64,000 nt of DNA from Rhodospirillaceae bacterium (lineage in GTDB: Bacteria > Pseudomonadota > Alphaproteobacteria > CACIAM-22H2), in assembly GCA_022843945.1 (NCBI GenBank), contig JALHMR010000005.1, positions 1 through 64,000 on the forward strand, written 5' to 3'. The notes beneath the pieces were generated by a model. That model searched no databases, was not told the origin of the DNA, and worked only from the letters and a program-made list of their open reading frames with translations. Position numbers and translations under genes: made by a program. Shown one piece after another: positions 7,169 to 15,394 of the stretch. Each line of letters begins with the position of its first letter. Position 1 is the first letter of the stretch.

Positions 7169-7732
7169 ATGGTCAAGCTCACCCGGATCTACACGCGCGG
7201 CGGCGACGGCGGCGAGACCTCGCTGGGCGGCGGCGAGCGCGTGGCCAAGCATTCGTTGCGCGTCACCGCCTACGGCACGGTGGATGAGGCCAACGCCACA
7301 GTCGGCCTGGCGCGGCTGCACACGGCTGGAGACGCGGACGCCATGCTGGCGCGCATCCAGAACGACCTGTTCGATCTCGGCGCCGATCTCTGCACGCCGG
7401 AAGATCCACCCCCGAAGCACCAGGCGCTACGCATCAGCCAGGCGCAGATCGACCGGCTGGAGCACGAGATCGACGCGATGAACGGGATGCTGGCGCCGCT
7501 CGAGTCCTTCGTGCTGCCTGGCGGCACGCCGGCCGCCGCCGCCCTGCACCTGGCGCGCACCGTGACGCGCCGGGCCGAGCGCCTGATCAGCGAGCTGGCG
7601 ACGCAGGAAAGGCTCAACCCGCTGGCGCTCAAATACGCCAACCGGCTGTCCGATCACCTGTTCGTGCTCGCCCGACATCTCAACGACGACGGGGCGCAAG
7701 ACGTGCTTTGGGTGCCGGGGAAGAACCGGTAG
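7169..7732 (+). CDS. Cob(I)yrinic acid a,c-diamide adenosyltransferase, PduO type
   Basis: 187 residues. It transfers the 5'-deoxyadenosyl group of ATP to cob(I)alamin to make adenosylcobalamin. The N-terminal ATP site KLTRIYTRGGDGGETSLGGG, the AYGTVDEANA segment and the C-terminal RRAERLI...NRLSDHLFVLAR stretch are diagnostic of the PduO class. The start at 7169 follows an AAGGAAA ribosome site. The coenzyme produced is the cofactor of the class II ribonucleotide reductase encoded at 60752-63142. Confidence 0.95.
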   Translation: MVKLTRIYTRGGDGGETSLGGGERVAKHSLRVTAYGTVDEANATVGLARLHTAGDADAMLARIQNDLFDLGADLCTPEDPPPKHQALRISQAQIDRLEHEIDAMNGMLAPLESFVLPGGTPAAAALHLARTVTRRAERLISELATQERLNPLALKYANRLSDHLFVLARHLNDDGAQDVLWVPGKNR

Positions 7733-7746
7733 AGGGCAAGCAGTCC

Positions 7747-7855
7747 TCATGCTTCGAGACGCGCCCTCGGAAGGGCGCTCCTCAGCATGAGGTCTCTCTT
7801 AAATCAGACCTCACCCTGAGGTGCGAGCCCCATAGGGGCGAGCCTCGAAGGGTGG
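7747..7855. repeat. Dispersed inverted-repeat block
   Basis: Units CATGCTTCGAGACGCGCCCT ... AGCATGAGG and CCTCACCCTGAGGTGCGAGC ... CTCGAAGGGTGG pair imperfectly. They share the 'CTCACCCTGAGG / CTCGAAGGGTG' vocabulary with 6797-6868 and 1650-1815. No ORF is supported here. Confidence 0.6.
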
Positions 7856-7957
7856 CGACCTTTCCCCGGGTCGGCGTTTGTCATTTTCGCCACCCATGGC
7901 ATAATCACCCCCCTCCATTGGCAATACTGCCGTCTGTCCGCCGCGCTTGAATAGGAC

Positions 7958-7984
7958 GATGGTGCGCGCCCTCAACGCACCATC
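7958..7984 (+). promoter_or_regulatory. Perfect 9-bp leader hairpin before the DUF4242 gene
   Basis: GATGGTGCG (7958-7966) and CGCACCATC (7976-7984) form a perfect stem with a 9-base loop. It ends two bases before the GGAG ribosome site (7987-7990) of the gene starting at 7999. It could control ribosome access or be the end of an upstream transcript; there is no U-tract. Confidence 0.45.
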
Positions 7985-7998
7985 ACGGAGCAGAACCC

Positions 7999-8277
7999 AT
8001 GAAGCGCTTTGTCATCGAACGCGAGATCCCGGGTGTCGGCGGCATGAACCGCCAGCAGCTCAAGGACGCCTCCGCCACCTCCAACGCCGCGCTGGAAAAG
8101 CTGGCCGGCAAGGTGCAGTGGGTGCGGTCCTATGTCGTCGCCGACAAGACCTTCTGCATCTACCTCGCGGAGAACGAGGGCCTGGTCCAGGAGCACGCCA
8201 AGCTCAGCGGCTTCCCGGCCAGCAAGATCACCGAAGTGCGCACGACGATCGACCCGATGACCGGCTATGCCGCCTGA
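7999..8277 (+). CDS. DUF4242 domain protein
   Basis: 92 residues matching the small DUF4242 family along the whole length (MKRFVIEREIPGVGGM ... LKDASATSNAAL ... VQWVRSYVVADKTFCIYLAENEGLVQEHA). The fold is a ferredoxin-like alpha/beta dimer in relatives, one of which has been reported to bind nickel; the physiological role is unknown. ATG at 7999 follows GGAG. A VOC-family gene follows about 90 bp downstream. Confidence 0.88.
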   Translation: MKRFVIEREIPGVGGMNRQQLKDASATSNAALEKLAGKVQWVRSYVVADKTFCIYLAENEGLVQEHAKLSGFPASKITEVRTTIDPMTGYAA

Positions 8278-8364
8278 TCGGGCGGCCTGAGCGAACGATC
8301 GAAGACCGGCGCCGCCGGACGGAAGACCCCGGCGGCGCCGGCTCAGGAATAGAGGAGAGCGGCC

Positions 8365-8754
8365 ATTCTTCATCCCGACCGCACGCCGCCCGGCCATTTC
8401 TGCTGGCTCGACCTGGCGGCGAGCGATGCCACGGACGCAAGCCGGTTCTACGAGGGATTGTTCGGCTGGACCTCCCACGAGCAGCGGGCCAATGGCGGCG
8501 TCTTCACCACCCTGCGCCTCGGCGGCGAGGATGTCGGCTCGCTCTACCAGTTGAGCCGGGTGCATCGCGACAATGGCGTGCCCCAGCACTGGACGCCCTA
8601 TGTGCGGGTGAGCGACGCGGCGGACACGGCCCGGCGCGCCGGATCGCTCGGCGGCGCGGTGATCGTGCCGCCCTTCGCCGTGTCCTCCATCGCGCGCATC
8701 GCCCTGATCCAGGATTCGGGCGGCGGGCAGGTCGGACTATGGCAGCCCGTATGA
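8365..8754 (+). CDS. VOC (glyoxalase/bleomycin-resistance fold) family protein, probable ATT start
   Basis: About 129 residues with the VOC fold pattern: GHFCWLDLAASDATDASRFYEGLFGW at the N-terminus, then VFTTLRLGGEDVGSLYQL, WTPYVRVSDA and a final IQDSGGGQVGLWQP. No ATG or GTG lies upstream of the first strand. The frame opens after a TAG at 8350-8352. An ATT at 8365 sits five to six bases after GAGGAGA (8353-8359) and is the best start. The only later start (TTG 8458) would delete the first beta-alpha unit. Either a rare ATT start is used or the gene has decayed at its 5' end. The substrate is unknown. Confidence 0.75.
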   Translation: MLHPDRTPPGHFCWLDLAASDATDASRFYEGLFGWTSHEQRANGGVFTTLRLGGEDVGSLYQLSRVHRDNGVPQHWTPYVRVSDAADTARRAGSLGGAVIVPPFAVSSIARIALIQDSGGGQVGLWQPV

Positions 8755-8764
8755 GAGCGCGCGC

Positions 8765-9856
8765 GTGACCCGCAACGGCAAACCCGGCAAGGCGCGCCGC
8801 GCCGCGCGAAGCGGGCAGCAGCCGGGGCCCGCCGCAAAAGGCGGCGACAGGGTGCTCGACGTCACCGTCGTGCTGCTCGAGGGCGGCTATGCCTCGACGG
8901 CGGTCGGCCCCATCGAGGTCTTCCATTCGGCGGGGATGTTGTGGAACTGGCTGCAGGGCGAGACCCCGGCGCCGCGCTTCCGGGTGCGCGCCGCCTCCAT
9001 CGACGGCCGCAGCGTGACCAGCCTCTACCCCCTGGGGCTGACGCCGGAATGCGCGATCCGCGAAATCAAGCATACGGACATCATCATCCTGCCGGCCACC
9101 AACTGGAACACGGAGCGCCTCGCGCGCCACGCCAGCCTTCTCACCTGGCTGCGCAAGTGGCATCGGCGCGGCGCACAAATTGCCGGCATCTGCTCCGGCG
9201 TCGCCTTCCTCGCCGAGGCCGGCCTGCTTGACGGGCGGCAGGCGACGACGCATTGGGCGGTCGCCGATGCCCTGCGCCAGCGCTATCCCAAGGTGCGCTG
9301 GCGGTCGGAGCAGTTCGTCACCGAGGACGGCCGGATGTTCTGCAGCGGCGGCGTCTATGCCGCCATCGACCTCAGCCTCTATCTCGTCGAGAAATTCTGC
9401 GGCCACGAGATCGCGCTGAAAACCGCCAAGTCGCTGCTGGTCAGCATGCCGCGCGGCCGGCAGACCGGCTACGCGGTCCTGCCGCTGTCGCGCCCGCACG
9501 AGGACGAGCCGGTGCGCCAGGCCGAGGAATACCTGCAGCAGCATTTCGACCGCGACCTGTCGATCGACCGGCTGGCGGCGCGCACCGGCATGAGCCCGCG
9601 CAATTTCATCCGCCGCTTCAAGGCGGCGACCGGCCGCCTGCCCGGCGCCTACGTCCAGGCGCTGCGCATCGCGGCGGCCAAGGAGCTGCTGGAGCGGGGC
9701 ACGGCCTCGATCCAGACCGTGTGCGCCAGATCGGGCTACGCCGACCTCGCCTTCTTCCGCGGCCTGTTCAAGCGCCACACCGGCATGACCCCGGCCGAGT
9801 ATCGCAGCCGCTTCGCCCGGATGAGCTTCGGCCGCGGCGAGATGGCCAGCGGCTGA
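8765..9856 (+). CDS. GlxA-type transcriptional regulator (DJ-1/PfpI plus AraC HTH)
   Basis: 363 residues from a GTG start. The N-terminal half (about 30-215) is a DJ-1/PfpI-like amidotransferase-fold sensor (VTVVLLEGGYASTAVGPIEVF; the 'nucleophile elbow' IAGICSGVAFLAEAGLL). The C-terminal half (about 250-350) is a standard AraC double HTH ending GYADLAFFRGLFKRHTGMTPAEYR. Such regulators commonly control catabolism of amines or amino-acid derivatives. The start lies 10 bp after the VOC gene, so the two are probably cotranscribed. The inducer is not predictable from sequence. Confidence 0.93.
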   Translation: MTRNGKPGKARRAARSGQQPGPAAKGGDRVLDVTVVLLEGGYASTAVGPIEVFHSAGMLWNWLQGETPAPRFRVRAASIDGRSVTSLYPLGLTPECAIREIKHTDIIILPATNWNTERLARHASLLTWLRKWHRRGAQIAGICSGVAFLAEAGLLDGRQATTHWAVADALRQRYPKVRWRSEQFVTEDGRMFCSGGVYAAIDLSLYLVEKFCGHEIALKTAKSLLVSMPRGRQTGYAVLPLSRPHEDEPVRQAEEYLQQHFDRDLSIDRLAARTGMSPRNFIRRFKAATGRLPGAYVQALRIAAAKELLERGTASIQTVCARSGYADLAFFRGLFKRHTGMTPAEYRSRFARMSFGRGEMASG

Positions 9857-9867
9857 GGCAATCCCGT

Positions 9868-9985
9868 TTGTCATCCCGGGCAAGCCACGCGTTTAGCGTG
9901 GCGCAACCCGGGATCCATGGCGCCACCCGATAGATGACCCCAGCTCGCGCAACGCTGACGCGTTGCTTGTCCGGGGTGACGGTTT
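9868..9985. repeat. Dispersed repeats
   Basis: 'TTGTCATCCCGGGCAAGCCACGCG' with 'AACCCGGGATCCATGGCGCC', followed by 'ACGCGTTGCTTGTCCGGGGTGACGG', belong to the dispersed families found at 105, 1090 and 4142. The rest of the 363-bp gene-free interval up to 10220 holds the promoter noted below and nothing else I recognise. Confidence 0.55.
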
Positions 9986-10104
9986 GGTATGGCGGCCCCG
10001 CTTCGTACGTAGCGGCAATTCCGACCGCCTATTGCCCGCGCCCCCAGCGCGCCGCACCCGCGCCAATCGTTAAGACAACCGCGCGGAAATTGCGGGCGGT
10101 CGCG

Positions 10105-10133
10105 TTGACTCGCCCCCTTCGCAGTCCTATGTT
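10105..10133 (+). promoter_or_regulatory. Sigma-70-like promoter of etfBA-hbd
   Basis: TTGACT (10105-10110), 17-bp spacer, TATGTT (10128-10133). It lies 86 bp upstream of the etfB start and is the only good promoter match in the interval. Confidence 0.5.
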
Positions 10134-10219
10134 GCAGCGCACTAATCGCCTGAAAACGCGGCAATAGACGCCAAATTGCACGGCAGACTGCAGCGCGGGG
10201 GCACGGGAGTAGAGGTCGG

Positions 10220-10969
10220 ATGAAGGTCCTGGTCGCGGTCAAGCGCGTCGTCGATTACAACGTCAAAATCCGGGTCAAGGCAGACGGCAGCGGCGTCGAG
10301 ACGGCCAACGTCAAGATGTCGATGAACCCCTTCGACGAGATCGCGGTGGAAGAGGCGATCCGGCTCAAGGAAAAGGGCACGGCGAGCGAGATCATCGCCG
10401 TCTCCATGGGGCCCCAGCAGTGCCAGGAGACGATCCGCACGGCGCTGGCCATGGGTGCGGATCGCGGCATCCTCGTGCTGACCGATGCCGAGCTGCAGCC
10501 GCTGGCCGTGGCCAAGCTGCTCAAGGCCATCGTCGACAAGGAGCAGCCCAGGCTGGTCATCGTCGGCAAGCAGGCGATCGACGACGACTGCAACCAGACC
10601 GGCCAGATGCTCGCCGCCCTGCTCGGCTGGTCGCAAGGGACCTTCGCCTCCAAGGTGGCGCCGAACGGCGAGATGGCGGAGGTGACGCGCGAGGTCGATG
10701 GCGGGCTCGAGACCCTGTCGCTCAAGCTGCCGGCGGTGGTGACCACCGACCTGCGGCTCAACGAGCCGCGCTACGCCTCGCTGCCCAACATCATGAAGGC
10801 GAAGAAGAAGCCGATCGAGACGCTGACGCCCGACGCCCTGGGCGTCGATCCCGCGCCCCGGCTGATCACCCTCAAGGTGACCGAGCCGGAGAAGCGCAAG
10901 GGCGGCGCCAAGGTGGCGGATGTCGCTTCCCTGGTCGACAAGCTGAAGAACGAAGCGAAGGTGATCTGA
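10220..10969 (+). CDS. etfB: Electron transfer flavoprotein subunit beta
   Basis: 249 residues, normal family length. The start [20 protein letters not shown] and the ETF-beta signature region around [27 protein letters not shown] are clear. With EtfA it forms the FAD/AMP heterodimer that carries electrons from acyl-CoA and other dehydrogenases to ETF:quinone oxidoreductase. It is the first gene of a tight operon (1-bp gap to etfA). Confidence 0.97.
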   Translation: MKVLVAVKRVVDYNVKIRVKADGSGVETANVKMSMNPFDEIAVEEAIRLKEKGTASEIIAVSMGPQQCQETIRTALAMGADRGILVLTDAELQPLAVAKLLKAIVDKEQPRLVIVGKQAIDDDCNQTGQMLAALLGWSQGTFASKVAPNGEMAEVTREVDGGLETLSLKLPAVVTTDLRLNEPRYASLPNIMKAKKKPIETLTPDALGVDPAPRLITLKVTEPEKRKGGAKVADVASLVDKLKNEAKVI

Positions 10970-10970
10970 G

Positions 10971-11912
10971 ATGGCCATTCTCGTCGTCGCCGATCACGAC
11001 AACCAGTCGGTCAAGCCGGCCACGCTCAACGTCATCACCGCGGCCGGCAAGGCCGGCGGCGACATCGTCGTGCTGGTCGCCGGCAAGGATTGCAAGCCGG
11101 CCGCCGAGGCGGCGGCCAAGATCGCCGGTGTCGCCAAAGTGCTGCTCGCCGATCACGCGGCCAATGCCACGGGCTTGCCTGAGAACCTGGCGCCGCTGGT
11201 GGCCAGGCTCGCTCCCGGCTACAGCCATGTCTTCGGCTCGACCACCAGTTTCGGCAAGAACCTCATGCCGCGCGTCGCGGCCTTGCTCGACGTGGCGCAG
11301 ATCTCCGACATCGTCTCGGTCGAGAGCGCCGACACCTTCGTGCGCCCGATCTATGCCGGCAACGCGCTGGCCGAAGTGCAGTCCAAGGACAAGATCAAGA
11401 TCGTCACCGTGCGTGGCACGGCCTTCCCGCCCGCGGCGGCCGAGGGCGGCAGTGCCACGATCGAGAACGCCAGCGAGGCGGGCTCGGATGCCGGCCTGTC
11501 GTCCTTCGTGCGCCAGGAGCTGTCGAAATCCGAGCGGCCGGAGCTGACTTCGGCGCGCATCATCGTCTCGGGCGGGCGCGGCATGCAGTCGGGCGACAAT
11601 TTCAAGCTGCTCGAAGCACTCGCCGACAAGCTGGGCGCCGCGGTGGGCGCCAGCCGCGCCGCGGTCGATGCCGGCTTCGTGCCCAACGACTACCAGGTCG
11701 GCCAGACCGGCAAGATCGTGGCGCCGGATCTCTACATCGCGGTCGGCATCTCGGGGGCGATCCAGCACCTGGCCGGCATGAAGGATTCGAAAGTCATCGT
11801 CGCGATCAACAAGGACGAGGAGGCGCCGATCTTCCAGATCGCCGATTACGGCCTGGTCGGCGACCTGTTCAAGCTCGTGCCCGAGCTGACCGACGCGCTG
11901 AAGAAGAGCTAG
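10971..11912 (+). CDS. etfA: Electron transfer flavoprotein subunit alpha
   Basis: 313 residues. The C-terminal FAD-binding domain shows the ETF-alpha hallmark segments [11 protein letters not shown] (about 185-195), [27 protein letters not shown] and [20 protein letters not shown]. It is the partner of EtfB encoded immediately upstream and is expressed from the same transcript. The 3-hydroxybutyryl-CoA dehydrogenase gene follows after 10 bp, tying this pair to fatty-acid or polyhydroxybutyrate carbon flow. Confidence 0.97.
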   Translation: MAILVVADHDNQSVKPATLNVITAAGKAGGDIVVLVAGKDCKPAAEAAAKIAGVAKVLLADHAANATGLPENLAPLVARLAPGYSHVFGSTTSFGKNLMPRVAALLDVAQISDIVSVESADTFVRPIYAGNALAEVQSKDKIKIVTVRGTAFPPAAAEGGSATIENASEAGSDAGLSSFVRQELSKSERPELTSARIIVSGGRGMQSGDNFKLLEALADKLGAAVGASRAAVDAGFVPNDYQVGQTGKIVAPDLYIAVGISGAIQHLAGMKDSKVIVAINKDEEAPIFQIADYGLVGDLFKLVPELTDALKKS

Positions 11913-11922
11913 GAGACGACCC

Positions 11923-12795
11923 ATGATGAAAACCATCGGCATCATCGGCGCCGGCCAGATGGGCAGCGGCATCGCCCATGTCTGCGCCCTCGCCGGCTTC
12001 GACGTGCGCATGCTCGACGCCAACGCCGAGGCGCTGCCCAAGGCGATACAGAACATCGACAGGAACATCGAGCGCCAGGTGCAGAAGGGCAAGACCTCGG
12101 CCGCCGACAAGGCGGCAGCGATGAAGCGCATCGCCACCTCGACCGACTACGCCTCGCTCGGGACTTGCGACCTGGTCATCGAGGCGGCCACCGAGAACGA
12201 GGCGGTCAAGCGCGAGGTCTTCAAGAAGCTCTGCCCGGCGCTCAAGCCCGAGGCGATCATCGCCTCGAACACCTCGTCGATCTCGATCACCCGCCTCGCC
12301 GCCGCCACCGACCGCCCGGCGAAGTTCATCGGCATGCACTTCATGAATCCAGTGCCTGTGATGGCGCTGGTGGAGCTGATCCGCGGCATCGCCACGGACG
12401 ATCCGACCTTCCAGGTAATCAAGGAGCTCACCGTCAAGCTCGGCAAGTCGGCGGCGGTGGCCGAGGATTTCCCGGCCTTCATCGTCAACCGCATCCTGCT
12501 GCCGATGATCAACGAGGCGGTCTACACGCTCTACGAGGGTGTCGGCAACGTCGAGTCGATCGACACCGCCATGAAGCTCGGCGCCAACCACCCGATGGGC
12601 CCGCTCGAGCTCGCCGATTTCATCGGTCTCGACACCTGCCTGGCGGTCATGCACGTGCTCTATGACGGCCTGGCCGACTCCAAGTACCGGCCCTGCCCGC
12701 TGCTGGTCAAATACGTCGAGGCCGGCTGGCTGGGGCGCAAGACCAAGCGCGGCTTCTACGACTATTCGAGCGAAAAGCCGGTCCCCACGCGGTAA
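11923..12795 (+). CDS. hbd: 3-hydroxybutyryl-CoA dehydrogenase
   Basis: 290 residues. An NAD-binding Rossmann motif IGAGQMGSGIAH lies at about 7-18. The catalytic region FIGMHFMNPVPVMALVELIRG and the C-terminal dimerisation domain (NHPMGPLELADFIGLDTCLAVM) follow. It interconverts (S)-3-hydroxybutyryl-CoA and acetoacetyl-CoA with NAD(P). The size is that of the stand-alone dehydrogenase, not the fused FadB type. It sits at the end of the etfBA operon. A GC-rich hairpin (CCCGCCC...GGGCGGG, about 12799-12817) follows but lacks a U-run. Confidence 0.95.
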   Translation: MMKTIGIIGAGQMGSGIAHVCALAGFDVRMLDANAEALPKAIQNIDRNIERQVQKGKTSAADKAAAMKRIATSTDYASLGTCDLVIEAATENEAVKREVFKKLCPALKPEAIIASNTSSISITRLAAATDRPAKFIGMHFMNPVPVMALVELIRGIATDDPTFQVIKELTVKLGKSAAVAEDFPAFIVNRILLPMINEAVYTLYEGVGNVESIDTAMKLGANHPMGPLELADFIGLDTCLAVMHVLYDGLADSKYRPCPLLVKYVEAGWLGRKTKRGFYDYSSEKPVPTR

Positions 12796-12906
12796 CCCCG
12801 CCCGACCCCCGGGCGGGCAAGGGACCGGGTGACTTTCGGCCGGGTTTTGGCTAGGCTTGACCCCAGCGTGCCCGGCCGCCCGGACGCCTATCCAAGGGGG
12901 ATTCCA

Positions 12907-13251
12907 ATGCGCAAAGTTCTTCTCGCCGCCGTCATCGCTCTGATCGGACTCGTGCCGCTCACCGCCCAGGCCCAGCAGGCGGCACCGGGCAAGCCCGGCG
13001 ACGTCTTCGGCCTCAACAGCAACCAGGTGGTGGCCATCGGCATCGGCCTGATCGGCGGCGCGATCGTCGCCGAGAGCGTGGTCGGCATGCCGGTCTGGGC
13101 CGGCGCCGCCGCCGGCGCGCTGGTCGGCAACTGGTACTACAGCCAAGAGGGCGGCGCCCCGGTGATCCGCCGCGCCAACGCGATGGCCGACGAGGCGAGG
13201 GTCTACCTGATCAACGCCACCGACAGCGCCGCCGTCTGGCTGCGCCAGTAA
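12907..13251 (+). CDS. Small exported or membrane protein, paralogue 1 of 3
   Basis: 114 residues from the ATG at 12907 (AAGGGGG upstream). A signal peptide ends ...LTAQAQQ at about 23. A Gly/Ala-rich hydrophobic stretch about 42-78 (VVAIGIGLIGGAIVAESVVGMPVWAGAAAGALVGNWYY, with glycine-zipper spacing) precedes a C-terminal amphipathic tail. It shares this plan with the next two genes (13281, 13693): signal, short linker, 'G-x-V-x-G-x-I-x-x-E/K-x-V-x-x-G-x-x-G' segment, Tyr-rich end. No known function. Confidence 0.75.
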   Translation: MRKVLLAAVIALIGLVPLTAQAQQAAPGKPGDVFGLNSNQVVAIGIGLIGGAIVAESVVGMPVWAGAAAGALVGNWYYSQEGGAPVIRRANAMADEARVYLINATDSAAVWLRQ

Positions 13252-13280
13252 GCCCGGCGCCAGGCGAAAGCCCGCTGGCG

Positions 13281-13655
13281 ATGGGCCGGCGCTTTCTCCC
13301 GATAGGCCTGCTGCTCGCGGCGCTGGTGTTGTTCGGCGCCGCGAACAGCCGCGCCGAGCCGGTCCAGCCGGCCGCCGTCACCCAGGCCGTCGACATCGCC
13401 AACCTCGACCAGCCGGTCCCCACCCTCACCCTCGGCCGGGTGATCGGCGTGGTCACCGGCATCGCCTTCGGCGAGGTCGTGCTGCACGGGCTGATGGGCC
13501 TGCCCGGCCTGCCCAGCATCGTGGCCGGCGGCTACGCCGGCTGGTGGGTCTACACCGGCTACATCGAGCCGCAGGTCAAGACCGGGGTGCGCAAGATCGC
13601 CGCCGCGGCCGGCGACGTACGGCTCTACTGGACCGCGGCTCACGACCCCGGCTGA
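13281..13655 (+). CDS. Small exported or membrane protein, paralogue 2 of 3
   Basis: 124 residues. A signal peptide (about 1-25, ...GAANSRAEP) precedes the linker TQAVDIANLDQPVPTLTLGRV. The Gly-rich hydrophobic segment IGVVTGIAFGEVVLHGLMGLPGLPSIVAGGYAGWWVYTGY (about 53-92) leads to the tail KTGVRKIAAAAGDVRLYW. The segment 'TLGRVIGVVTGIAFGEVVLHG' aligns by eye with 'TLGQVLGTMTGAVAGKVILEG' in the next gene. It lies 29 bp after paralogue 1. Confidence 0.75.
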   Translation: MGRRFLPIGLLLAALVLFGAANSRAEPVQPAAVTQAVDIANLDQPVPTLTLGRVIGVVTGIAFGEVVLHGLMGLPGLPSIVAGGYAGWWVYTGYIEPQVKTGVRKIAAAAGDVRLYWTAAHDPG

Positions 13656-13692
13656 TTAGCCGCGGTCCTCACGAGAAGAAACAGGGGACCCC

Positions 13693-14169
13693 ATGCTCCG
13701 TCGCAACCTGATGATCGGCGCTACCGCGCTCCTGATAGCCAGCGGGGCCGCTCCCGCCCAGTCTTATGAGATCGGGGCTGGTGAGATTGGCGCGAACGAC
13801 CGGCTGACCCCGGCCCTGCTCCAGCAGATCCAGGCCCGGCCGGCCCCCGCACCCGCCCAGGCGGCCCCGGCGCCGCAGGGCAACCTGTTCTCCAACATCA
13901 CGCTCGGCCAGGTGCTCGGCACCATGACCGGCGCGGTCGCCGGCAAGGTCATCCTCGAAGGGGCCCTCGACCTGCCGCAGGGTGTCGGCGTCGTCGCCGG
14001 CGCCATCGCCGGCTATTACCTCTGGATCACCTACTTCCAGAACATGGAAGGGCCGGGCATGCGCAAGGCCAGCGCCACCGGCTACGACGGCAAGATGTTC
14101 CTGATCGCCGATGCGCTGATCGAGGTCACCTCGCCGCTGCTGCGCCCCGCCGCGCTCGCCGCGCGCTGA
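13693..14169 (+). CDS. Small exported or membrane protein, paralogue 3 of 3
   Basis: 158 residues. A signal peptide (about 1-23, ...GAAPAQS) is followed by an Ala/Pro-rich linker (about 48-63). The family hydrophobic segment (about 68-113, NITLGQVLGTMTGAVAGKVIL...GVVAGAIAGYYLWITYF) and a tail with GYDGKMFLIADALIEVTSPLL complete it. The longer linker distinguishes it from the other two. All three point the same way with gaps under 40 bp and end at a strong terminator, so they form one transcription unit. Confidence 0.77.
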   Translation: MLRRNLMIGATALLIASGAAPAQSYEIGAGEIGANDRLTPALLQQIQARPAPAPAQAAPAPQGNLFSNITLGQVLGTMTGAVAGKVILEGALDLPQGVGVVAGAIAGYYLWITYFQNMEGPGMRKASATGYDGKMFLIADALIEVTSPLLRPAALAAR

Positions 14170-14193
14170 ACTACCCGGCTCTCGCCGCTCTTC

Positions 14194-14222
14194 GACCCCG
14201 CCCGCTCGGCGGGGTCTTTCAT
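14194..14222 (+). terminator. Intrinsic terminator after the three-paralogue operon
   Basis: GACCCCGCC (14194-14202), loop CGCTC, GGCGGGGTC (14208-14216), then TTTCATTT. The 9-bp perfect stem with a T-rich tail ends the plus-strand unit. It also lies at the 3' end of the convergent channel gene. Confidence 0.85.
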
Positions 14223-15394
14223 TTCGGCCCCTCGCTTGGCGTGGCCTTATTGGCGGCCTGGCGGCGCTTGGCCTCGGCCTCGATCGCCTGGATGAGCGCC
14301 GGCTGCTGGCCGGCGATCTGGTAGAAATCGGCGACATCGAGGACCAGCGTGGTGCACGGCGTCACCGCGATCACGTCGGCGGCGCGTGGCCGCCGGTCGA
14401 GCAGCGCCATCTCGCCGAAGAAGGCGCCCTCGCGCAGGTAGACCGGCCTGGCGCCGATGCGCACCTCGACCTCGCCCGAGACGATGAAGTACATCGAATC
14501 CCCCGGCGTGCCGCGCCGCAGGATCACCGCCCCGGCCGGGAAGTTGCGGCTGCGCAGCCGCACCACGATGTCGGAGATGGCGATGGCGCCGATATCGGCG
14601 AAGAACGGCACCTTGGCCACCAGCTCCCAGATGCGCACGAACTCGCGCCGCTTGACCTCCTCGGCGAAGCCGTTGGCGAGAATACCGGCGAGGAGCGCGA
14701 GCACGGCAATGCCGGAGACCATGAGCACGCCGCCGATCATCCGCCCCAACCCGGTCTTGGGCACCACGTCGCCGTAGCCGGTGGTGGTCAGGGTGACGAT
14801 CGCCCACCACAGGGCGGAGGGGATGGAGGAGAAGTCCGCCGGCTGCGCCGCCTCCTCGACGAAATAGGCCAGTGTGGCTCCCGAGATCAGCACGATGACG
14901 AACAGGATCGCGACGGCGCTGAGGGCCGAGCGCTCGTTGCTGACCACCCGCGCGATCAGCGAGACGCCCGGCGCGTGTGTGGCGAGCTTGACCACCCAGA
15001 GCAGCACGAAGGCGGCGGAGGAATCCGCGCCGAGCTTGGCGTTGCCCGAGAGGATCACGGCCATCGGCAGGATGGCCAGCAGGTCGATCAGGCCTTCGGC
15101 GCTGACCGCCCAGCGCCAGCGCGCGACGAGCGGCGACAGGGCGTCGCTGATATGCGGCGAGGCCGGCGCCACCCAGAGCCGCACCAGGTATTCGACCAGG
15201 AAGACCGTGGCCACGATGCCGGTCAGCGTGGCGGCCAGGCCGTGATGGGCGGGGACGAGGTCGTTCATCGTGCCGACGGCGACCGCGCCGATGCCGACCA
15301 GGATGAGCACGATCTCCAGCACCCGCATGCGGTGTGCGGCGCGGCTGCCGTTCTCCGCGTCGAGAAGCCCGTAGAGCTTTTGCTGCAAACTCAT
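14219..15394 (-). CDS. Cyclic-nucleotide-gated potassium channel (MlotiK1-like)
   Basis: 391 residues. Six membrane segments lie in the N-terminal two thirds (about 25-245). The K+ selectivity filter TTTGYGD (about 204-210) sits between S5 and S6. A C-terminal cyclic-nucleotide-binding domain covers about 265-375, with the phosphate-binding cassette GAFFGEMALLDRRPRAADV where the Arg expected to contact cNMP is present. The S4-like segment is weakly charged. The protein should open a K+ pore on binding cAMP or cGMP. The gene is monocistronic. Confidence 0.92.
   Translation of the reverse strand: MSLQQKLYGLLDAENGSRAAHRMRVLEIVLILVGIGAVAVGTMNDLVPAHHGLAATLTGIVATVFLVEYLVRLWVAPASPHISDALSPLVARWRWAVSAEGLIDLLAILPMAVILSGNAKLGADSSAAFVLLWVVKLATHAPGVSLIARVVSNERSALSAVAILFVIVLISGATLAYFVEEAAQPADFSSIPSALWWAIVTLTTTGYGDVVPKTGLGRMIGGVLMVSGIAVLALLAGILANGFAEEVKRREFVRIWELVAKVPFFADIGAIAISDIVVRLRSRNFPAGAVILRRGTPGDSMYFIVSGEVEVRIGARPVYLREGAFFGEMALLDRRPRAADVIAVTPCTTLVLDVADFYQIAGQQPALIQAIEAEAKRRQAANKATPSEGPK

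Noticed and set aside
10420-11547. Long Arg/Pro-rich frames overlapping etfB/etfA and similar frames elsewhere
   Set aside because: They are +1/-1 shadows of high-GC genes with no start site or family match.
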